Shown here in pieces: positions 1 to 5,601 of a stretch of 14,567 nucleotides of DNA. Each line of letters starts with the position of its first letter. Position 1 is the first letter of the stretch. A program made the translations under genes and the position numbers. The DNA comes from Spirochaetales bacterium (GTDB taxonomy: Bacteria; Spirochaetota; Spirochaetia; JABMQR01): contig JAGLNY010000149.1 of assembly GCA_023139255.1 (NCBI GenBank), forward strand, positions 1 through 14,567, read 5' to 3'. Below the pieces are notes generated by a model. It was not told the DNA's origin. It made no database searches and saw nothing but the letters and a program-made list of their open reading frames with translations.

Positions 1-647
1 CGGTATTCGGCGTTGTTCGTTACGAACAATCCCCCCTCGCCTCCGGGCAGGTTCTTGGTGGAGTTGAGGCTGAATATTGCCATGTCTCCGATGGTTCCCA
101 CTTCCCTTCCTTTGTATTTGGTCCCATGGGCTTCAGCAGCATCCTCGATTACCACCAGGTTGTGCTTTTTGGCGATGGCCATGATTTCATCCATATCCGC
201 AGGGATACCTTCGATGTGAACTGGAATGATAGCCTTGGTTTTATCAGTAATCTTTTCCTCGATCTTACTATGATCGATATTATGTGTCTTGGGATCGATA
301 TCCACAAATACCGGAATCCCGTTGCCGTGCAGGACTGCACTCGCTGAGGCTAAAAAGCTGTAGACTGAGGTGATGACTTCGTCCCCGGGCCCTACACCGG
401 CAGCCCATACTGCGGCATGCAATGCAGCAGTTCCACTGTTGAATGCCACGCAATATTTTGTGCCAACATAGGCGGCGAATTCTTCTTCCAGGCCGCGGCA
501 ATTGGGACCATAGGGTCCCCACAGCTCTCCGCTGTCCAGTACGTCCATGACTGCTTTTTTGTCCTCTCCGGTGATAACGGGCCAGCGGATTTTGATCTCC
601 TCAGGTACCGTCCGGCTGCCGTTGTTGATGGCTAACTGTTGACTCAT
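1..647 (-). CDS. DegT/DnrJ/EryC1/StrS-family PLP aminotransferase, C-terminal part outside the window
   Basis: The 215 visible codons give the N-terminal half of a sugar or cyclitol aminotransferase; full members are about 370-440 residues, so the rest lies beyond the left edge. These enzymes move an amino group from Glu or Gln to a keto-sugar or keto-cyclitol using PLP. Visible marks are SGTAALH at 71-77 (phosphate-binding turn), EDAAEAHG at 168-175 with D169 for the pyridine nitrogen, and STKNLPGGEGG at 196-206 with Schiff-base lysine K198. The STKNLPGGEGG block resembles the scyllo-inosose/StsC-like branch more than the nucleotide-sugar branch. The usual EDAAQAHG has E in place of Q at 172. 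The ATG at 645-647 has a strong AGGAGG (655-660) seven bases upstream. It follows the oxidoreductase gene by 52 bp and is probably co-transcribed with it. The family is secure; the substrate is not. Confidence 0.9.
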   Translation of the reverse strand, partial: MSQQLAINNGSRTVPEEIKIRWPVITGEDKKAVMDVLDSGELWGPYGPNCRGLEEEFAAYVGTKYCVAFNSGTAALHAAVWAAGVGPGDEVITSVYSFLASASAVLHGNGIPVFVDIDPKTHNIDHSKIEEKITDKTKAIIPVHIEGIPADMDEIMAIAKKHNLVVIEDAAEAHGTKYKGREVGTIGDMAIFSLNSTKNLPGGEGGLFVTNNAEY

Positions 648-699
648 TTACCTTCCTCCTACAAGTTTTTTCTTTGCTGATTCCAGTCTTAACGCTCTT

Positions 700-1737
700 C
701 TAATGACCGTTGTACAGAAGGACCTGTCGCTCGTTGTTGGAGTTCCGGATCAGGTCCAATACCTTCATCACTTTAGCGGCCTCATACATGGAAACAAAGG
801 ATTGCTTTTTCCCCTCATGGTAGAGGACCAGATCCTGGTAAAATCCACCCTCCAGCCCGGATTCGCACACATCCACCAGGTGTATATTATGGCGCTCTGT
901 CTTCCCATTGGGCCGGTCAAATACAATTTCAGCGTCCTCCCACACGGGCTCATGTCTACCCTTCACTTCAAGTGTCCCCTTGCTGCCGATGATATGCCAG
1001 CGGGCTGCGGGGATGCGACCGTTGTTGCTCACTTCTATTTGGAAAACCACGTCTCCTTCAAAGCGCAGAATGGCATTAAAATAGTCGTCAACTTCTTTAC
1101 TCCATACACCGCTTTGAAGCACCCCGAATACAGCGGTGGGTTCTTTACCCATCAGTACAAGCATCTGGTCCACAAGATGGGGACCCCAATCAAGCAGCAT
1201 TCCGCCACCGTACTGTGCTTTGATTCGCCAGGGATTGGACATTCCGTCGATTCCCCAGGAGGGCCATCCTTCGTCGCATAAAAAGACGCGAGACTGGATT
1301 TGCAGCAAGTCGCCTATCTGGCCTGAAGCGATTGTCTCTTTTACTAGCTGAAAATCACGGTCCCACCGGCTGCTCTGGTGCACGAATAGGTTTCGCTTGT
1401 TTTTTTCTGCCGCCTGTACCATTCTCATAGCACTGTCGTAGTTTAGGCTCATGGGCTTCTCAACGATTACGTTGATTTTTTTCTCCAGCGCGTTCACTGC
1501 CAGTTCTTCATGGACGGTGTTGGGGGTTACAATGACCACGTAGTCCAGACCCTCCTTAGCCAGAAGTTCATTTACATCCGTGAATCCTTCGACACTATAC
1601 TTTGCTTTTGCCTGATCTACTCTTTCTTTGTTCAAATCGCAGACAGCAATAAGATTGAGATCCTTGTGGGCAATGATCCACTCCGCGTGGGAGGCGGCCA
1701 TTTTGCCCATACCGATAATACCCATGCTCAACATCAT
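700..1737 (-). CDS. Gfo/Idh/MocA-family NAD(P)-dependent oxidoreductase
   Basis: A 345-residue protein of the usual family length. The N-terminal Rossmann fold starts with GIIGMGKMA (6-14). The EKP signature is at 93-95 (EKPMSLN), typical of this family, and the C-terminal substrate domain carries LDWGPHLVD with D183 and H187, the likely catalytic histidine. Such enzymes oxidise or reduce a hydroxyl of a sugar, cyclitol or derivative in the cytosol. Next to a DegT aminotransferase the simplest reading is that this enzyme forms or uses the keto group that the partner aminates or deaminates, as in the NtdC/NtdA or inositol dehydrogenase/StsC pairs. The start could be the first or second ATG (1737 or 1734), since GGAGG at 1742-1746 sits four or seven bases away. 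Its probable promoter lies at 1903-1931, giving a leader of about 160 nt. Base composition is visibly more G+C-rich than in genes further right. Confidence 0.92.
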   Translation of the reverse strand: MMLSMGIIGMGKMAASHAEWIIAHKDLNLIAVCDLNKERVDQAKAKYSVEGFTDVNELLAKEGLDYVVIVTPNTVHEELAVNALEKKINVIVEKPMSLNYDSAMRMVQAAEKNKRNLFVHQSSRWDRDFQLVKETIASGQIGDLLQIQSRVFLCDEGWPSWGIDGMSNPWRIKAQYGGGMLLDWGPHLVDQMLVLMGKEPTAVFGVLQSGVWSKEVDDYFNAILRFEGDVVFQIEVSNNGRIPAARWHIIGSKGTLEVKGRHEPVWEDAEIVFDRPNGKTERHNIHLVDVCESGLEGGFYQDLVLYHEGKKQSFVSMYEAAKVMKVLDLIRNSNNERQVLLYNGH

Positions 1738-1882
1738 TTAACCTCCCTTATCAGTTTCCTCTTTTAAGGGCCGAGGCTGCCCCATCCTGTTGGTTGATAC
1801 TATTACCAGCCATTTCCAACACAGAAGTTTGTACGCTGTAATATTTGATTTACTATAGTCATGATACGACAAATATTCTTTG

Positions 1883-1896
1883 TTTCTTCTAAGAAA
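1883..1896 (-). promoter_or_regulatory. Candidate ROK operator at the operon transcription start
   Basis: The minus strand reads TTTCTTAGAAGAAA: 6-bp perfect arms around a central AG. Its upstream edge is 7 bp past the -10 hexamer, so it covers about +1 to +14. A similar palindrome, GTTTTAGAAAAC, also centred on AG, lies at the same distance from the -10 box of rok. The site is inferred from symmetry and position only. Confidence 0.5.
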
Positions 1897-1902
1897 GAAC
1901 TT

Positions 1903-1931
1903 ATTATAAATCAGACAGATTCGTATGTCAA
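1903..1931 (-). promoter_or_regulatory. Consensus sigma70-type promoter of the oxidoreductase-aminotransferase operon
   Basis: On the minus strand a perfect TTGACA (1926-1931) is followed by a 17-bp spacer and a perfect TATAAT (1903-1908). The predicted start of transcription is near 1896, about 160 nt before the oxidoreductase ATG. A promoter this close to consensus would be strong and would be expected to need a repressor; a palindrome sits exactly at the predicted start. Confidence 0.75.
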
Positions 1932-1990
1932 TACTTTTTTTAAATTTTCTGTGTGTTGTTTTAGAGAGACCTTTGCAAATTTGTTAATAG

Positions 1991-2056
1991 TTGGAAACTT
2001 GACAAAATCAACAGAAGGTAGGCGTCAGGAAATCGGCAAAATTCAAGTTCCCCACC
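1991..2056. repeat. Imperfect inverted repeat, possible remnant of an insertion-sequence end
   Basis: GGAAACTTGA at 1993-2002 faces TCAAGTTCCC at 2043-2052; the arms match at 9 of 10 positions and are 40 bp apart. The stretch lies between the operon promoter and the end of rok. No transposase frame remains and no flanking target duplication was found, so the mobile-element origin is a guess. Confidence 0.25.
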
Positions 2057-2163
2057 GGGTTTCCCTTTAGCTCAAGGCGATTTTTCCCTCGGAAGCGACC
2101 GAAGCTTATTTTTCTGAGACGGTAGTAGACTTGGTAGGTCCTTTACCTTTGCTCTTCAGATGC

Positions 2164-3417
2164 TCAATCTCTCAGTTTGTAGGGAAACTGCGTAGCGATA
2201 ATCGTATCGATTGCCCACAAAGAAGCACCCACTAATACGACGTCCTCCCCGAGCGAGCTAATTTTAATCTCAGGAACCGTGAATGGAATCAACTTCTTTA
2301 TATTCTCCGATATCCTTGCTGCAAACAACTCTTGCACACCCGGAAGCTTACTGACCCGGCCGCCGAGTATCATTACCTCAGGATTTATCACGAGGATCAG
2401 ATTGGTCAAACTAAAGGAAAGCAACTGCACGATATCGGTCAGTATTTGATTCGCAAGCTCGTCCCCCTCAAGGGCTGCTTTACAGACTAGTTCTGGCTCG
2501 ATTTTATCAAGATCGTTTTCGACCATGTTAAGAACGGAGCTTTTTCCTCCCTGTTTGATTTTCGCTTCGATTCGCTCCTTAATACTCTTGACGGAGGCGA
2601 ACTTATCGAGATAGCCTTTGTTTTCGTGTCTATAGCTTAGACTATTCCCATTGATCACAGAAAACGCAATCTGTCCCGCAGATCCACTGGCTCCCCTGAT
2701 CAGTTGATCATCACTGATGATCCCCGCGCTAACACCACTACTAATTTCGATAAACACGATGTTTCTACTATTCTTACCTTGGCCCACGCGCTTTTCTGCC
2801 AGAACAGAGAGAGTTACATCTTTCATAACAAGCACAGGGATCTTGAACTCGTGCTCCAACCGTTCTTTGAAGTTGATGTCGTACCATTCCTCATATAAAG
2901 AGGCACTTAGGATTTTGCCTTTTTCTTCATCTATATCCGCAGGGATACCTATACTTATCGAGCTCAAATTAAGTTTTTTGAAGCTTTTCCTGGACTCTTT
3001 AAGGTAGTTCTCAAGGAACTCCCTAATCTCACGCACAAGTTTATCCACCTCATTCTTTTTACCGCTAATTCGAAAGCTTTTTTGCTTCTTGAGCAGCCGA
3101 CCGGTAAAATCGTACAAGCCTATCTTTAATCGATCTTGCGATAAATCCACGGCTAATACGCTTCCCTTTTCTGCGTTGATTCGTATTAACGTCGGCCTTT
3201 TCCCTAGCGGTGTCTCTACCTTTCCTGCCTCAACGACGTACTTTCTCTTTCTAAGCGTATTGATCACACGCGTGACTGCTGAGGCGCTGATTTTTAAGTT
3301 TCGCGAAATATCCATTCTGGAGGTTGGTCCTTTTTCCCTCAGATAGTTGAAGATGATCGAGTGGTTCATTTTGCTCTGTAGAGCTTGATTTGCTATCTTT
3401 GCTACTTCGAATTTCAT
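2164..3417 (-). CDS. ROK-family transcriptional repressor with degenerate kinase motifs
   Basis: A 417-residue protein. Residues about 15-75 form a winged helix-turn-helix (IIFNYLREKGPTSRMDISRN, then SASAVTRVINTLRKR). From about residue 84 the ROK actin-like fold follows: AVDLSQDRLKIGLYD, then ISIGIPADIDEEKGK (154-168) and SSGVSAGIISDDQLIRGASGSAGQ. It is the XylR/NagC-like repressor type, which releases DNA on binding a sugar. The ATP-site DxGGTK pattern is absent, the usual catalytic NDAN is KDVT (199-202), and the CxCGxxGC zinc motif is replaced by HENKGYLDK (264-272), so enzyme activity is very unlikely. An in-frame TTG at 3460-3462 would lengthen it by 15 residues but overlaps the predicted -10 box, so the ATG at 3415-3417 is preferred. 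Its target is probably itself and the adjacent operon. Confidence 0.88.
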   Translation of the reverse strand: MKFEVAKIANQALQSKMNHSIIFNYLREKGPTSRMDISRNLKISASAVTRVINTLRKRKYVVEAGKVETPLGKRPTLIRINAEKGSVLAVDLSQDRLKIGLYDFTGRLLKKQKSFRISGKKNEVDKLVREIREFLENYLKESRKSFKKLNLSSISIGIPADIDEEKGKILSASLYEEWYDINFKERLEHEFKIPVLVMKDVTLSVLAEKRVGQGKNSRNIVFIEISSGVSAGIISDDQLIRGASGSAGQIAFSVINGNSLSYRHENKGYLDKFASVKSIKERIEAKIKQGGKSSVLNMVENDLDKIEPELVCKAALEGDELANQILTDIVQLLSFSLTNLILVINPEVMILGGRVSKLPGVQELFAARISENIKKLIPFTVPEIKISSLGEDVVLVGASLWAIDTIIATQFPYKLRD

Positions 3418-3443
3418 TATTTCTTTCTCAGAATGAATTGATT

Positions 3444-3455
3444 GTTTTCTAAAAC
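3444..3455 (-). promoter_or_regulatory. Candidate autoregulatory ROK operator
   Basis: The minus strand reads GTTTTAGAAAAC: 5-bp perfect arms around AG. It begins 7 bp after the -10 hexamer of the rok promoter, covering about +1 to +12. The core TTAGAA and the placing match the palindrome at 1883-1896, consistent with one protein controlling both promoters. Confidence 0.45.
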
Positions 3456-3461
3456 TAGTCA

Positions 3462-3491
3462 ATTATACAGTAACTCGTTAACTTTTGTCAA
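3462..3491 (-). promoter_or_regulatory. Near-consensus sigma70-type promoter of rok
   Basis: On the minus strand TTGACA (3486-3491), an 18-bp spacer and TATAAT (3462-3467). Transcription should begin near 3455, which makes the upstream TTG start of rok impossible and leaves a leader of about 38 nt before the ATG at 3417. Confidence 0.75.
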
Positions 3492-3581
3492 TATATCGCG
3501 TTGCCTCATAGGACAATCGCATTAATTTCTATTTTCATTACCCGATCAGCCTCTTGACGAAACATATGCTGTATGAACTTG

Positions 3582-3599
3582 ATGTTTTACGTAAAATAT
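3582..3599. repeat. Palindrome around TTTTACGTAAAA
   Basis: The central 12 bp (3585-3596) are a perfect palindrome. One mismatched pair further out (3584/3597), two more pairs match (AT at 3582-3583 and 3598-3599). It is about 90 bp upstream of the rok -35 box. Size and symmetry fit a dimeric DNA-binding protein, but the core differs from the ROK candidates. Confidence 0.4.
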
Positions 3600-3696
3600 T
3601 GAGCTGTAAGCCGGTAATTGGAACAGTGTCAGCGGTTCCGGGAACACGGTTTCAATACTTGCCGGTGTAGAAAGTGTTCGTTTAATCTGGTTTTGT

Positions 3697-3717
3697 ATAT
3701 ACATCCTTGGAGTATAT
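3697..3717. repeat. Imperfect palindrome 27 bp past the nadE stop codon
   Basis: ATATAC (3697-3702) pairs with GTATAT (3712-3717), and TCC (3704-3706) with GGA (3709-3711), leaving one unpaired A. It could be a 3' hairpin of the nadE message or a binding site. There is no T-run, so it is not called a terminator. Confidence 0.3.
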
Positions 3718-3743
3718 GTTACCCATAGATTTATGTTCAGTCT

Positions 3744-5441
3744 CTATTTGCGGGTAAAGGGCAGAGCTAGCAGGGAACACTTTTCAGTCTCATAGATTGC
3801 CCTGGCAATAGGAATGCGCCGCCCGTTACCAAATGCCTTTTCTGAAACTTTCAATACTATGGCAGCCTGTCTTCTTTTGAACTCACTTCTCTCAGTCAGC
3901 TGGACGACTCTCCGGACTGTATCCTCGTCAAACCCAAGCGAGATAATAGCATCAACCGATTTACACTTCATAATGTGGGCATCAAGGATAGCGTCAAGAA
4001 TTTCATACGGGGGAAGGCTGTCCTCATCTTTCTGGTCTGGACGAAGTTCAGCAGAGGGCGGTTTTGTAAGGATATTCTCCGGAATCAGATCATATCCTGC
4101 TTTTTCATTTATATAGCGGCTCAACTCAAAAACCTCAGTCTTAAAAAGATCCCCGATTACGGCAAGACTGCCGCACATATCACCATAAAGAGTACAGTAC
4201 CCTGTGGCTATTTCTGATTTGTTTCCCGTAGTAAGAAGCAGTGATCCCTTCTTGTTTGACCAGGCCATAAGCAGCAGTCCGCGAATCCTTGCCTGGAGAT
4301 TTTCCTCTGTAGTATCCGGTGCGGTCCCGGCAAAACTCTCTTTCAGTGTTTCAAGCGAAGAGGCAAACATATGCTCAATCGGCAGCATCTCAAAACCAAT
4401 ACCCAGATTCTCTGCAAGCTTTCGCGCATCAGCAAGACTATGATCAGATGAATACCTGCTTGGCATCCCATAGGCGTGTACATTTTCCGGTCCCATCGCC
4501 CTTGCCGCAATAACCGCTATCAGGGCAGAGTCGATACCCCCGGACAGACCCAGATTCACCCGGGAAAACCCGCTTTTCCGCAGATAGTCACGCACCCCGA
4601 GGATCAAGGCCTTTTCGAGGTTCTCATTCTTATTATTGATTTCCTGAAGGCTGCTTTCGGGTATAACCTTTGCTGCATCTGTATCAAGAATCTGCAAATC
4701 TTCCGCAAAAGAGTTACAGTGCAGTATTATTTCTCCCTTTTCTGATGCTGCAAGGGAGTTCCCGTCAAAAATCAAGAGATCGTTTGCCCCGACTGCATTT
4801 ACATAAATAGTTATGCAGCCATACGTTTTGCTGATACTCTCAACAAGCTGCCGTCTGACTGCAGTTTTCCCGCTGTAGAAGGGAGATGCCGATGGGGCTA
4901 TGAGAATATCCGCACCAGCTTTACAAAGATCCTTTACAGGATCTTTATGATAGGTAAGTCTGGAATCGCCGATATTCTCTGCCCAAATATCCTCACAAAT
5001 TGCAAACCCGATTTTTCTGCCCCTGAACTCAAAAATTGTTCTTTCTGCAGCCGGCTCAAAGTAACGGTCTTCATCAAAAACATCATAGGTCGGCAGTAAA
5101 GTTTTATGCTGGGTATGTACAAGTTCCCCCTTATACATAACAGCAATACTATTATAGTAAGCTTTTCCTGTACCTGAATAATTTCTCTCAACATACCCGA
5201 CAGCAACGGCAAGATTTGGCGGCAGCTCTTTTTTCAGCTCCTCAATTGCCTTCCGGTTGCGATCTATGAACGCAGGATAGGTCATTAAATCCAGCGGTGG
5301 ATACCCGCAAATTGCCATCTCAGGAAATACGATAAGATCGGCTCCAGCTTTTTCCGCCTTCTCACTCTGCCGGATTATTTTATTTGTATTACCCGGGAAA
5401 TCCGCTATGGTTGTATTAATCTGGCCAAATGCAATTCTCAT
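3744..5441 (-). CDS. nadE: Glutamine-dependent NAD+ synthetase
   Basis: This enzyme makes NAD+ from nicotinate adenine dinucleotide, ATP and glutamine, the last step of NAD synthesis in the cytosol. The 565 residues have both domains. The N-terminal nitrilase-like glutaminase shows the triad E41 (FPEMAICGYPP), K113 (HKTLLPTYDVFDEDRYF) and C149 (FAICEDIW). The C-terminal adenylating domain starts near 275, has the PP-loop SGGIDS at 300-305, then TTGNKSEIATGY near 404-415 and KPPSAELRPDQKDEDSLP near 460-477. The ammonia-only type is about 275 residues, so this is the glutamine type. The ATG at 5439-5441 has a GGGAG site at a normal distance; the frame can be opened 21 codons upstream, but that start precedes the predicted transcription start. 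It is probably monocistronic and divergent from the symporter gene. Confidence 0.97.
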   Translation of the reverse strand: MRIAFGQINTTIADFPGNTNKIIRQSEKAEKAGADLIVFPEMAICGYPPLDLMTYPAFIDRNRKAIEELKKELPPNLAVAVGYVERNYSGTGKAYYNSIAVMYKGELVHTQHKTLLPTYDVFDEDRYFEPAAERTIFEFRGRKIGFAICEDIWAENIGDSRLTYHKDPVKDLCKAGADILIAPSASPFYSGKTAVRRQLVESISKTYGCITIYVNAVGANDLLIFDGNSLAASEKGEIILHCNSFAEDLQILDTDAAKVIPESSLQEINNKNENLEKALILGVRDYLRKSGFSRVNLGLSGGIDSALIAVIAARAMGPENVHAYGMPSRYSSDHSLADARKLAENLGIGFEMLPIEHMFASSLETLKESFAGTAPDTTEENLQARIRGLLLMAWSNKKGSLLLTTGNKSEIATGYCTLYGDMCGSLAVIGDLFKTEVFELSRYINEKAGYDLIPENILTKPPSAELRPDQKDEDSLPPYEILDAILDAHIMKCKSVDAIISLGFDEDTVRRVVQLTERSEFKRRQAAIVLKVSEKAFGNGRRIPIARAIYETEKCSLLALPFTRK

Positions 5442-5468
5442 AATTCCACTCCCTTTCCTTCGTGCGGA

Positions 5469-5497
5469 ATTATACTTGATATTTAATAAAATGTGCA
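5469..5497 (-). promoter_or_regulatory. Sigma70-type promoter of nadE
   Basis: On the minus strand TGCACA (5492-5497), a 17-bp spacer and perfect TATAAT (5469-5474). The predicted start near 5462 gives a leader of about 20 nt that contains the Shine-Dalgarno site, and supports the ATG at 5441 as the true start. Confidence 0.65.
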
Positions 5498-5566
5498 GTC
5501 CCATGCCCTGGAATACACCATCACAAGTCGCTAACAGATACTAATGCTCGCTACATAGTATAATTG

Positions 5567-5595
5567 TTGACTTTGCTATGCTCTTACGGTACTCT
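5567..5595 (+). promoter_or_regulatory. Candidate leaderless promoter of the symporter gene
   Basis: TTGACT (5567-5572), a 17-bp spacer, TACTCT (5590-5595), then six bases to the ATG at 5602. Transcription would start at or next to the A of ATG. The same spacing occurs before two other genes in this window. A TATAAT at 5559-5564 is an alternative -10 but has no matching -35. Confidence 0.45.
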
Positions 5596-5601
5596 TTGTC
5601 T

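Larger units (their letters stand above)
1738..2163. other. Non-coding region between the oxidoreductase gene and rok
   Basis: These 426 bases contain no credible gene; a 69-codon plus-strand frame at 1861-2070 has no Shine-Dalgarno site and no recognisable protein. The part nearest the oxidoreductase is its probable leader and promoter, described separately. The part nearer rok, about 1981-2160, contains an inverted repeat and could be a decayed insertion-sequence end. I see no stem followed by a T-run on the minus strand, so termination after rok is not evident and read-through into the oxidoreductase gene is possible. Confidence 0.6.
3492..3743. other. Non-coding region between rok promoter and nadE, rich in short palindromes
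   Basis: No gene is visible. It holds a palindrome at 3582-3599, a 55-bp stretch with several short inverted repeats at 3611-3665 and an imperfect palindrome at 3697-3717 just past the nadE stop codon. None is followed by a T-run on the minus strand, so no intrinsic terminator for nadE can be named. I checked for tRNA-like arms near 3600-3665 and found none. Confidence 0.5.

Noticed and set aside
703..1281. A 192-codon open frame on the plus strand
   Set aside because: It lies wholly antisense to the oxidoreductase gene, has no Shine-Dalgarno site and gives no recognisable protein.
1738..1896. Possible riboswitch in the long leader of the oxidoreductase gene
   Set aside because: A GGGC/GCCC stem near the gene is visible, but I recognise no riboswitch class and no terminator or sequestering alternative.
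1861..2070. A 69-codon plus-strand frame in the non-coding region after rok
   Set aside because: It crosses the predicted operon promoter, has no Shine-Dalgarno site and no recognisable sequence.
2087..2113. Plus-strand hairpin CCTCGG / CCGAAG followed by TTATTTTT, resembling a terminator
   Set aside because: The stem has only four clean pairs plus a mismatch, and there is no plus-strand gene upstream; on the minus strand no T-run follows.
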